A stretch of DNA of 64,000 nt from contig KZ836114.1 of the NCBI GenBank assembly GCA_003265685.1, positions 1 through 64,000 of the forward strand, written 5' to 3'. The notes below the pieces were generated by a model. The model made no database searches and had not been told where the DNA came from. It was given only the letters and a program-made list of their open reading frames with translations. The DNA is from Piscinibacter caeni (lineage in GTDB: Bacteria > Pseudomonadota > Gammaproteobacteria > Burkholderiales > Burkholderiaceae_C). How positions within the stretch are numbered: position 1 is the stretch's first letter; each line of letters opens with the position of its first letter. This document shows, one piece after another, positions 1-6,959 of the stretch. A program made the position numbers and the translations under genes.

Positions 1-198
1 CAGCTCGAGCTCGGCCAGCGCGGGCCGGTCGGCGCTGGCGGCCACCGCCGCCTCGGCATGCGCCAGCGCATCCGCCAGTTCCTCCACGCGCCAGTGGCGC
101 GCCAGCAGCAGGGCCCGCTGCGCGAGCAGGCGGGCGCGCTGCCGGGCATCGACGGTGCCGGCGATGGCGCGCTGGTTGCGGAGCAGGAGGCGGGGCAT
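1..198 (-). CDS. N-terminal part of an unidentified protein, cut by the window edge
   Basis: The reading frame starts at an ATG on the minus strand and stays open for 66 codons to the left edge. It begins [14 protein letters not shown] and becomes an Ala/Leu/Arg-rich, apparently helical stretch without a signal peptide or a membrane segment. No family can be named from this fragment. It diverges from ppnP across about 130 bp that must hold both promoters. Frame and codon use are consistent with a real gene, but only the N-terminus is visible. Confidence 0.5.
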   Translation of the reverse strand, partial: MPRLLLRNQRAIAGTVDARQRARLLAQRALLLARHWRVEELADALAHAEAAVAASADRPALAELEL

Positions 199-330
199 GG
201 ACCGACGGTGAAGCGGGGGCAGTATGCAGGGGACCCGTCCGGCACGTCTGCCGGAAATTCCCGTCCCGACGCGCCTGCCTACAATCGCGCCGCCCGCGCC
301 GGACTACGGCGCGTTACGACTTCACACGCC

Positions 331-645
331 ATGACCACCGACACGATCGCCGCCGCCGTGCGCACCCGGGCCAACGTCTACTTCGACGGCAAGTGCGTCT
401 CGCACAGCCTGGAGCTGCCCGACGGCTCGAAGAAGAGCGTCGGCGTGATCCTGCCCGCCACGCTGACCTTCAACACCGGCGCGCCGGAGGTGATGGAGCT
501 GGTGGACGGCGCCTGCCGCGTGAAGCTGGCCGGCAGCGCCGACTGGGCCGAGTACCGCGGCGGGCAGTCGTTCACGGTGCCGGGCCAGTCGTCGTTCGAG
601 ATCGAGGTGACGCAAACGCTGCACTACGTCTGCCATTTCGGCTGA
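331..645 (+). CDS. ppnP: Pyrimidine/purine nucleoside phosphorylase PpnP (YaiE/DUF1255 cupin)
   Basis: The 104-residue product matches the length and pattern of the small cupin nucleoside phosphorylases (former UPF0345): an early [20 protein letters not shown] segment, the [20 protein letters not shown] core, and the C-terminal end LHYVCHFG. Members cleave ribonucleosides with phosphate to give the base and ribose-1-phosphate in nucleoside salvage. The start at 331 gives the standard N-terminus [10 protein letters not shown]; a longer in-frame extension from 58 has no family support. It converges on murB with a 27 bp gap. Confidence 0.88.
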   Translation: MTTDTIAAAVRTRANVYFDGKCVSHSLELPDGSKKSVGVILPATLTFNTGAPEVMELVDGACRVKLAGSADWAEYRGGQSFTVPGQSSFEIEVTQTLHYVCHFG

Positions 646-672
646 AATAGGCGGCTGAACCAGGCGGCCGAG

Positions 673-1689
673 CTACACCACCACCGGCTCCGGCTCGAGC
701 CGGATGCCGAAGCGCCCGTAGACACTCTCCTGGATGGCGCGCGCCAGGGTCATCACCTCCGAGCCGATCGCCCCGCCGCGGTTGACCAGCACCAGCGCCT
801 GCTTCTCGTAGACCGCCGCGCCGCCCACCGCCTTGCCCTTCCAGCCGCAGGCGTCGATCAGCCAGCCGGCGGCCAGCTTGACGCTGCCGTCGGGCAGCGG
901 GTAGTGCACCACCTCGGGATCGCGGCCGATGATGTCGCGGCACTGCTCGGGCGTGACCACCGGGTTCTTGAAGAAGCTGCCGGCGTTGCCGAGCCGGGCC
1001 GGGTCGGGCAGCTTGGCGCGGCGGATCGCGCAGACCCAGTCGAAGACCTGCTGCGCCGACGGCGCGGCCACGCCGCTCTCGCGCATCTTGCGCTCCAGGT
1101 CGAGGTAACCCAGCACCGGCTGCCATGGCCGCGGCAGGCGCAGGCGCACGCGCGTGATCAGGGTGCGGCCGGCCAGCTCGTGCTTGAACACGCTGTCGCG
1201 GTAGCCGAAGGCGCAGATGGCGGGCCCGAGCGTGACGCTGCGGCCGGTGACGAGATCCACCGCGTCGAGCGACTCGAAGCGGTCCTTCAGCTCCAGGCCA
1301 TAGGCGCCGATGTTCTGCACCGGCGCCGCGCCCACCGTGCCGGGGACCAGCGCCAGGTTCTCCAGCCCGGGCCAGCCCTGCGCCAGCGTCCAGGCGACGA
1401 ACTCGTGCCAGTTCTCGCCCGCGCCGGCCTCGACGATCACCGCATCGGGCCGCTCCTCGACCAGCCGGCGGCCGCTCACCTCGACCTTGAGCACCAGCTG
1501 CGGCATGTCGCGCGTCAGGATGATGTTGCTGCCGCCGCCGAGGATGAACTTGGGCGCGCGGCCGAGCTGCGGGTGGTCGACCACGCGGCGCACGTCGGCA
1601 TCGCTGCCGATGCGCACCAGCTGCTGCGCGACGGCGGGCAGTCCGAACGTATTGAACGGCTTCAGGCTCACGCCTGATTCGATGTGCAT
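673..1689 (-). CDS. murB: UDP-N-acetylenolpyruvoylglucosamine reductase MurB
   Basis: This 338-residue cytoplasmic FAD/NADPH enzyme completes UDP-MurNAc synthesis for peptidoglycan. The N-terminal FAD-binding part shows KPFNTFGLPA and FILGGGSNI, followed by LVPGTVGAAPVQNIGAYG. The C-terminal substrate domain carries GNAGSFFKNPVV, which holds the catalytic serine, and ends GIRLEPEPVVV with the catalytic glutamate region. Length and motifs fit type I MurB. The frame stays open upstream to 2181, but that part is antisense to yajQ, so the start MHIESGVSLKPFNTFG at 1689 is chosen. It diverges from yajQ with only 16 bp between start codons. Confidence 0.95.
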   Translation of the reverse strand: MHIESGVSLKPFNTFGLPAVAQQLVRIGSDADVRRVVDHPQLGRAPKFILGGGSNIILTRDMPQLVLKVEVSGRRLVEERPDAVIVEAGAGENWHEFVAWTLAQGWPGLENLALVPGTVGAAPVQNIGAYGLELKDRFESLDAVDLVTGRSVTLGPAICAFGYRDSVFKHELAGRTLITRVRLRLPRPWQPVLGYLDLERKMRESGVAAPSAQQVFDWVCAIRRAKLPDPARLGNAGSFFKNPVVTPEQCRDIIGRDPEVVHYPLPDGSVKLAAGWLIDACGWKGKAVGGAAVYEKQALVLVNRGGAIGSEVMTLARAIQESVYGRFGIRLEPEPVVV

Positions 1690-1705
1690 GAGAGAATTCT
1701 GACCT

Positions 1706-2194
1706 ATGCCGAGCTTCGACACCGTCATCGAACCCAACCTCGTGGAAGTGCGCAATGCCGTCGAGCAGAGCGCCAAGGAAATCGGCACGCGCTTCGACTT
1801 CAAGGGCACCTCCGCCGGCATCGACCTGGCGGACAAGGCCATCACGCTGTTCGGCGACTCCGAGTTCCAGATCGGCCAGGTGACCGACATCCTGCTGGGC
1901 AAGCTCACCAAGCGCGGCGTGGACATCCGCTTCCTCGACCGCAGTGCCAAGATCGAGAAGATCGGCGGCGACAAGGTGCGCCAGAGCGTCACCGTCAAGA
2001 GCGGCGTCGACAGCGACACCGCGAAGAAGCTGCAGGCGGCGATCAAGCAGAGCAAGCTCAAGGTGCAGGCCGCGATCCAGGGCGACACGGTGCGCGTGAC
2101 CGGCGCCAAGCGCGACGACCTGCAGGCGGCGATGCAGATCATCCGCAAGACGGCGAGCGACGCGCCGGTGTCCTTCACCAACCTGCGCGACTGA
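1706..2194 (+). CDS. yajQ: YajQ-family nucleotide-binding protein (putative cyclic-di-GMP effector)
   Basis: The 162-residue protein begins [21 protein letters not shown] and contains [15 protein letters not shown] and [17 protein letters not shown], the hallmarks of YajQ (UPF0234), which folds as two ferredoxin-like domains. Xanthomonas and Pseudomonas relatives bind cyclic-di-GMP and act with a transcription factor; whether this one does is inference. Its start lies 16 bp from that of murB on the other strand, so any promoter for one gene probably overlaps the 5' end of the other. A GC-rich palindromic element follows its stop codon. Confidence 0.93.
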   Translation: MPSFDTVIEPNLVEVRNAVEQSAKEIGTRFDFKGTSAGIDLADKAITLFGDSEFQIGQVTDILLGKLTKRGVDIRFLDRSAKIEKIGGDKVRQSVTVKSGVDSDTAKKLQAAIKQSKLKVQAAIQGDTVRVTGAKRDDLQAAMQIIRKTASDAPVSFTNLRD

Positions 2195-2195
2195 T

Positions 2196-2921
2196 ATGGC
2201 GCCCCCCCGGAGCGCCTGCGGCGCCTCCCCCCCAGGGGGGCGCCGCCAGCGGACCGGCAAAGCCGGATCCGCGGCGTCCGCGCGGTGGCACTTCGTGTTG
2301 GCGACCGGGCTGTTCGCCTGGTGCAGCATGGCCGCGGCGCAATCCGTCTCGATGAGCGGCAGCCTGGGCGACAAGGCGCTGCTGATCATCGACGGCACGC
2401 CGCGCACCGTGGCCGCGGGACAGACCGTGCAGGGCATCAAGGTGATCAGCGTGAGCGGCAGCGAAACGCTGGTCGAGCTGAACGGGCGGCGCCAGGTGCT
2501 GCCGCTGGGCGGCGCGCAGGTCAGCCTGGGCGGCGCGGGAGGCGGCGGGGGCGGCACGCAGATCGTGATCGCGGCCGGCAGCGGTGGCCACTTCGTCAGC
2601 GACGGCGCGATCAACGGCAAGATGGTGCGCTTCCTGGTGGACACCGGCGCCACCAGCGTCTCGATGAGCGAGGCCGAGGCGAAGCGCCTGGGCATCGACT
2701 ACAGCCGCGGCCAGGTCGGCCTGGCGCGTACCGCCAACGGCACGGTGACGGCACACCGCGTCCGGCTGGCCAGCGTGCGCGTCGGCGACGTGACGGTCTA
2801 CGACGTCGAAGCGATCGTCGTGCCCGCGCCGATGGAGCTGGTGCTGCTGGGCAACAGTTTCCTGTCGCGCTTCCAGATGCGGCGCGACGCGGACGTGCTG
2901 GTGCTCGACAAGCGGCTCTGA
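2196..2921 (+). CDS. Exported retropepsin-like aspartic protease (TIGR02281 clan AA type)
   Basis: The 241-residue product has a single retroviral-type aspartic protease domain in its C-terminal half, with active-site motif FLVDTGATSVSMS and the flap and partner segments ending LGNSFLSRFQM. A hydrophobic segment LATGLFAWCSMAAAQ ahead of the mature part looks like a signal peptide, and a poly-glycine linker separates an N-terminal 80-residue region from the protease. The ATG at 2196 lies inside a palindromic intergenic element and lacks a clear ribosome site, so the start is doubtful; GTG at 2295 is an alternative but would leave no positively charged n-region. It faces the cell envelope; the substrate is unknown. 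Confidence 0.8.
   Translation: MAPPRSACGASPPGGRRQRTGKAGSAASARWHFVLATGLFAWCSMAAAQSVSMSGSLGDKALLIIDGTPRTVAAGQTVQGIKVISVSGSETLVELNGRRQVLPLGGAQVSLGGAGGGGGGTQIVIAAGSGGHFVSDGAINGKMVRFLVDTGATSVSMSEAEAKRLGIDYSRGQVGLARTANGTVTAHRVRLASVRVGDVTVYDVEAIVVPAPMELVLLGNSFLSRFQMRRDADVLVLDKRL
2198..2244. repeat. GC-rich palindromic intergenic element after yajQ
   Basis: An outer inverted repeat (GGCGCCCCCC at 2198 and GGGGGGCGCC ending at 2244) encloses an inner one (GGAGCGCC, TGC, GGCGCCTCC). The transcript would form a long hairpin. Elements of this style are scattered between genes in Burkholderiales genomes. It may terminate or protect the yajQ mRNA, and it overlaps the annotated start of the next gene. Confidence 0.65.
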
Positions 2922-2957
2922 CGGGGCCATGCTGCGCCCCCGGGAGGAGGCCTGTCG

Positions 2958-3917
2958 ATGCGCATCTTCGTCAGCCATTCGTCGCCCGACCAGCCGCTGG
3001 TCGACGCCTTCAACGACCTGGTCCGCGGCGTGTTCGTCGAGGCGGTCACGGTCGCCTCGTCGTCCGCCCCGGTGGACGACGGCGGCATCGACGCCGGTGC
3101 CGACTGGCTGCAGTGGATCATCGAGCAGGTCGGCGGCAGCGACCTGACGCTCGTGGTGCTGACGCCGCTGTCGCGCCTGAAGCCCTGGCTGCTGTGGGAG
3201 GCCGGCGCCGTCACCGGTGCCTGGGTGGCGCGCGGCAAGCCGTCGCGCATCGTGCCGCTGCTGTTCGGCCTGGGCAACGACGAGGTGCCGAGCCCGCTGC
3301 AGTCGCGCCAGGCCAAGCAGGGCTTCGCCGAGGCCGGCGTCCGCGACGTGCTGACCACGATCCAGCGCGCCGGCGCGCTGACGCGCCGCCCCGAGGCCGA
3401 GGCCGGCAAGGCGCTGAAGGAGTACCTGAAGGCCGTGCGCAGGATCCGCGTGCCGGGCATGCACGACGTGTTCGTGTCCTGCCCGATGGCCAGCCTGAAG
3501 GGCGACGAGTACCAGGCGATGCGCCAGACCGTGAAGGACCTGCTCGGCGCGATGCGCAAGGCCGGCTACCGCGCCTACTGCGCCGCGGAGAAGCTGGTCG
3601 ACCAGAACGCCTTCGACCCCGAGGGCGTGGCCGCCGAGCACGATCTCGAGATACTGCGCACCAGCCGCAACTTCGTGATGATCTATCCGCAGAAGCTGGT
3701 CAGCAGCTGCCTGCTCGAGGCCGGGCATGCGCTGGCCTCGGGCAAGCCGTCGATGTACTTCGTGCGCTCCGACGACGACCTGCCCTACATGCTGCGCGGC
3801 GCCATCGAGCGCATCAACATCGTGCGCCGCACCCTGTACAAGGACGCCGCGGACATCGTGGCCCACTTCAAGCGCTACCCGCAGCAGGTGGTGCCCGAGC
3901 CGGCCGGGGCGCCATGA
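2958..3917 (+). CDS. TIR-domain protein with a C-terminal nucleoside-deoxyribosyltransferase-like domain
   Basis: The 319-residue soluble protein opens with MRIFVSHSSPDQPLVDAFND, the first strand and helix of a TIR domain. The segment SDLTLVVLTPLSRLKPWLLW followed by EAGAV places a glutamate at about residue 81, where NAD-cleaving TIR domains carry their catalytic Glu. A second Rossmann-like domain from about residue 168 (HDVFVSCPMASLKGDEY, then CLLEAGHALASGKP around 251-264) resembles nucleoside 2-deoxyribosyltransferase/TIR-like folds. A strong GGAGGAGG precedes the start. Its stop overlaps the start of the NMN-deamidase-like gene (ATGA), so the two are translationally coupled. A role in NAD signalling or phage defence is inference; no partner typical of Thoeris or CBASS is next to it. 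Confidence 0.75.
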   Translation: MRIFVSHSSPDQPLVDAFNDLVRGVFVEAVTVASSSAPVDDGGIDAGADWLQWIIEQVGGSDLTLVVLTPLSRLKPWLLWEAGAVTGAWVARGKPSRIVPLLFGLGNDEVPSPLQSRQAKQGFAEAGVRDVLTTIQRAGALTRRPEAEAGKALKEYLKAVRRIRVPGMHDVFVSCPMASLKGDEYQAMRQTVKDLLGAMRKAGYRAYCAAEKLVDQNAFDPEGVAAEHDLEILRTSRNFVMIYPQKLVSSCLLEAGHALASGKPSMYFVRSDDDLPYMLRGAIERINIVRRTLYKDAADIVAHFKRYPQQVVPEPAGAP

Positions 3918-4417
3918 GCGAGGCCGCCGCCGAGCGCCTGAAGCACTGGTGCACCGGGCAGCGCTGGACGGTCGCGACGGCCGAGAGTGTGACGGTCGGC
4001 CGGCTGCAGGCGCTGATCGGCAGCGTGTCGGGCTCCTCGGCCTACTTCCTCGGAGGGCTGACGGCCTACGGGCTGGAGCAGAAGGTCGGGCTGCTGCAGG
4101 TCGGGCGCGCGCATGCCGAGCAGGTCGACTGCGTGTCGGCCACCGTCGCCGTCGAGATGGCGGCAGGCGCCGCCCGGCTGTTCGGCGCCGACCTGGCGCT
4201 GGCCACGACCGGCTACGCCGAACCGGTCGAACCCGGCGCCGCGGGCTGCCACATGTACTTCGCCGTGTGGGACGGGCGCGGCGGCGGCGCGGGCCGGCTC
4301 GCGCGGGTCGGGCGCATCGACAGCAGCGGGCGCGACCGCGAGGGCACCCAGGCCCACTACGCCGCCGCGGTGCTCGAGCAGCTGCTGGCCCACCTGGCCG
4401 CGTCGCCAGGCCTCTGA
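3914..4417 (+). CDS. CinA C-terminal/PncC-family protein (NMN deamidase-like)
   Basis: The 167-residue protein is a stand-alone CinA C-terminal domain. The family usually converts nicotinamide mononucleotide to nicotinate mononucleotide plus ammonia. Visible motifs are TVATAESVTVGRLQALIGSV, GSSAYFLGG, LTAYGLEQKVGLL and LALATTGYAEP. The usual TAES(C)TGG signature is altered to TAESVTVG, while the serines of GSS and the lysine of EQK are kept, so activity is plausible but the subgroup is divergent. The gene starts within the last codons of the TIR gene. Its 3' end is 1 bp from the convergent MFS gene. Confidence 0.8.
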   Translation: MSEAAAERLKHWCTGQRWTVATAESVTVGRLQALIGSVSGSSAYFLGGLTAYGLEQKVGLLQVGRAHAEQVDCVSATVAVEMAAGAARLFGADLALATTGYAEPVEPGAAGCHMYFAVWDGRGGGAGRLARVGRIDSSGRDREGTQAHYAAAVLEQLLAHLAASPGL

Positions 4418-4418
4418 G

Positions 4419-5603
4419 CTACCCGCGCGGCGGGCGTGCCGCCGCGAAGGCCAGCACCGCCACCGCGCCCAGCCCGGCCAGCACCAGCAGCACCTCGCGG
4501 TAGCCCGGCAGCGCCAGCAGCAGCCACGCGGTGGCCAGTGGCGCGGCGGCGCGGGCCAGCAGCGCCACCACGTTCATCGTGCCGCTGATGCGGCCGACGT
4601 GGCTGCGGCCGAAGTACTCCGGCACCAGGCTGCCGCGCACGATGGTCACCAGGCCGTTGGCCACCCCGAACAGCAGCGCGAACAGGATCCACGCCGCCGG
4701 CCCCTGCCCGAGCGCGAAGATCGCCAGCGACAGCGGCAGCCCGGCCAGCACCGCCAGCCCGAGCGCGCGCGTGCCGACCCAGCGGCCGAACAGCAGGTAG
4801 GCGAAGCGCCCCGCCACCTGCGCCGGTCCGAACCAGACCACCACGCCGAGCGCCGCCGTCTCGCCCAGGCCCCGCGCGGCGAACACCGGCATCATGTGCG
4901 CCCACAGCGCGGCCGCGGCGAACGAGTAGAGCGTGAAGGTCAGCGCCAGCAGCCAGAACGCGCGCTGGCGCAGCGCCTCGTGCAGCGTCGCGTCGTCGGC
5001 GCCGTCGTCGCCGGCCTGCGTGCGCACCAGCTGCGCCGGCGCGCCTTGCAGGGCCCAGGCGTGCAGCGGCGTCACCCCGAGCAGCAGCACCGCACCGATC
5101 ACGCGCAGCACGTCGCGCCAGTCGAGCACCGCCAGCAGCCAGGCCACCGCCGGGAAGGACAGCGTGCTCGCGAAGCCGCCCACCAGCGTCAGCGCGGTGA
5201 TGCCCTGGCGGTAGTGCTCGGGGAAGCGCCGCGTCAGCAGGTTGAAGGCCGGCTCGTAGAGCGTCATCGCCATCGCCGCGCCGAGCAGCGCCCAGGCCGC
5301 GTACAGGCCCGGCAGCGACGTGGCGGCCGACCAGAGCCAGAAACCCGCGCCGGCCAGCGCCGAGCCGAGCGTCAGCACCGCGCGGCCGTGGCCGCGGTCG
5401 ATCGCCGCGCCGACGGCATACGAGGCCGCGCCCCACACCGCCAGCCCGAGCGTGAAGGCGCCCATCAGCGCCGGCTTGCTCCAGCCGAGCGAGCGCTGCA
5501 TCGGCAGCACGAACGAGGTGAAGCCGTAGTACAGCGCCGCCCAGCAGACCAGCTGGCCCGCGGCGAGCGCCGCGACCGTGGTGCGGAAGGCGGGCGGATG
5601 CAC
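4419..5603 (-). CDS. Major facilitator superfamily transporter
   Basis: About 394 residues form roughly 12 hydrophobic helices separated by short basic loops. The central loop (QLVRTQAGDDGADDATLHEALRQ is its longest part, about residues 195-217) divides two six-helix halves. The pattern fits a monocarboxylate or oxalate/formate-type MFS permease of the inner membrane, but the substrate cannot be told. GTG at 5603 is taken as start because the frame upstream, to 5690, would invade the promoter of the divergent acyl-CoA dehydrogenase gene; the exact start is uncertain. Divergence from the dehydrogenases may mean that it imports a related acid. Confidence 0.82.
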   Translation of the reverse strand: MHPPAFRTTVAALAAGQLVCWAALYYGFTSFVLPMQRSLGWSKPALMGAFTLGLAVWGAASYAVGAAIDRGHGRAVLTLGSALAGAGFWLWSAATSLPGLYAAWALLGAAMAMTLYEPAFNLLTRRFPEHYRQGITALTLVGGFASTLSFPAVAWLLAVLDWRDVLRVIGAVLLLGVTPLHAWALQGAPAQLVRTQAGDDGADDATLHEALRQRAFWLLALTFTLYSFAAAALWAHMMPVFAARGLGETAALGVVVWFGPAQVAGRFAYLLFGRWVGTRALGLAVLAGLPLSLAIFALGQGPAAWILFALLFGVANGLVTIVRGSLVPEYFGRSHVGRISGTMNVVALLARAAAPLATAWLLLALPGYREVLLVLAGLGAVAVLAFAAARPPRG

Positions 5604-5692
5604 GCGCCGATTATTCCGCCCGAACGGCTGTCGCCGCAGGGACAGGCCGCCGCCGCGGCCTCGTGCTACAACGCCGGCCCAAGGAGACACGC
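5604..5692. promoter_or_regulatory. Divergent promoter region, MFS transporter / acyl-CoA dehydrogenase
   Basis: These 89 bp separate two divergent starts. AAGGAGA at 5681-5687 is an excellent ribosome site for the dehydrogenase. No convincing -35/-10 pair or operator palindrome was seen. Confidence 0.5.
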
Positions 5693-6874
5693 ATGGACCT
5701 GAGCTTCACGCCGGAAGAACAGGCGTTCCGGGCCGAGATCCGCGCCTGGGTCGCGGACAACCTGCCGAAGGACATCAGCCACAAGGTGCACCATGCGCTG
5801 CACCTCGGCAAGGACGACCTGCAGCGCTGGGCGAAGATCCTCGGCGCCAAGGGCTGGCACGGCTGGGCCTGGCCGAAGCAGTTCGGCGGGCCGGGCTGGA
5901 ACGCGGTGCAGCGTCACCTGTTCGAGGAGGAATGTGCGCTCGCCGGTGCGCCGCGCATCGTGCCCTTCGGCCCGGTGATGGTGGCGCCGGTCATCATGGC
6001 CTTCGGCACGCCCGAGCAGCAGCGCCGCCACCTGCCCGGCATCATGAGTGGCGAGGTGTGGTGGAGCCAGGGCTACAGCGAGCCCGGCGCGGGCTCGGAC
6101 CTGGCGTCGCTGAAGACCCGCGCGGAACGCCGGGGGGACAAGTACATCGTCAACGGCCAGAAGACCTGGACCACGCTGGGCCAGCACGGCGACTGGATCT
6201 TCTGCCTGGTGCGCACCAGCAACGAGGGCAAGCCGCAGACCGGCATCAGCTTCCTGCTGATCGACATGAAGAGCCCGGGCGTCAGCGTGCGCCCGATCAT
6301 CATGCTCGACGGCGGCCACGAGGTGAACGAGGTCTGGTTCGACGACGTCGAGGTGCCGGCCGAGAACCTGGTGGGCGAGGAGAACAAGGGCTGGACCTAC
6401 GCCAAGTACCTGCTCGCGCACGAGCGCACCAACATCGCCGACGTGAACCGCGCCAAGCGCGAGCTGGAGCGCCTGAAGCGCATCGCGAAGGCCGAGGGCC
6501 TGTGGGACGACCTGCGCTTCCGGGACCAGATCGCGCTGCTCGAGGTCGACATCGTCGCGCTCGAGATGATGGTGCTGCGCGTGCTGTCCGCCGAGAAGAG
6601 CGGCAAGCAGTCGCTCGACGTGGCCGGGCTGCTGAAGATCCGCGGCAGCGAGATCCAGCAGCGCTACACCGAGCTGATGATGCTGGCCGCCGGCCCGTTT
6701 GCCGTGCCCTTCATCCGCGAGGCGATGGAGGCCGGCTGGCAGGGTGACCATGTCGGCGCGGCGCACTGCGCGCCACTCGCGGCGACCTACTTCAACGTCC
6801 GCAAGACGACGATCTACGGCGGCTCGAACGAAGTGCAGCGCAACATCGTCGCGCAGACGGTCCTGGGGAGCTGA
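5693..6874 (+). CDS. Acyl-CoA dehydrogenase, PimC-like (probable large subunit)
   Basis: The 393-residue flavoenzyme has the N-terminal helical domain (MDLSFTPEEQAFRAEIRAWV), the FAD/substrate segment WWSQGYSEPGAGSDLASLKT and the C-terminal signature YGGSNEVQRNIVA. It would dehydrogenate an acyl-CoA at C2-C3 and pass electrons to ETF. It resembles the large subunit of two-component enzymes such as pimeloyl-CoA dehydrogenase. Where medium-chain enzymes have YEGT with the catalytic Glu, this protein has YGGS, so the base must lie elsewhere or in the partner. It is followed by a second dehydrogenase gene, with a palindromic element in the 85 bp gap. Confidence 0.9.
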   Translation: MDLSFTPEEQAFRAEIRAWVADNLPKDISHKVHHALHLGKDDLQRWAKILGAKGWHGWAWPKQFGGPGWNAVQRHLFEEECALAGAPRIVPFGPVMVAPVIMAFGTPEQQRRHLPGIMSGEVWWSQGYSEPGAGSDLASLKTRAERRGDKYIVNGQKTWTTLGQHGDWIFCLVRTSNEGKPQTGISFLLIDMKSPGVSVRPIIMLDGGHEVNEVWFDDVEVPAENLVGEENKGWTYAKYLLAHERTNIADVNRAKRELERLKRIAKAEGLWDDLRFRDQIALLEVDIVALEMMVLRVLSAEKSGKQSLDVAGLLKIRGSEIQQRYTELMMLAAGPFAVPFIREAMEAGWQGDHVGAAHCAPLAATYFNVRKTTIYGGSNEVQRNIVAQTVLGS

Positions 6875-6880
6875 ATGCTG

Positions 6881-6955
6881 GACCCCCACGCTCACATTCG
6901 TTCGCTGCCCCCCGAGGGGGCGCAGGCCTCCTTTGGGGCGGCCCGGCAGGAGGCC
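6881..6955. repeat. Interspersed palindromic element between two dehydrogenase genes
   Basis: The spacer contains GCCCCCCGAGGGGGC as a strong hairpin flanked by CACGCTCACATTCG and TTTGGGGCGGCCCGG. Sequences of this form recur between genes in Comamonadaceae and related Burkholderiales. Its right end supplies the AGGAGGCC ribosome site of the downstream gene. It probably modulates read-through or mRNA stability. Confidence 0.6.
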
Positions 6956-6959
6956 TGAG

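Noticed and set aside
1690-2181. Upstream extension of murB
   Set aside because: The added part is antisense to yajQ and MurB proteins start near MHIESGVSLKPFN.
2929-3147. Short frame overlapping the TIR gene start
   Set aside because: It lies within the TIR gene in another frame and has a Ser/Arg-rich composition typical of shadow frames.
2196-6955. Considered the two GC-rich palindromes as ends of a mobile element
   Set aside because: They differ in sequence, no transposase lies between them, and the genes between are ordinary chromosomal ones; scattered intergenic repeats are the simpler reading.
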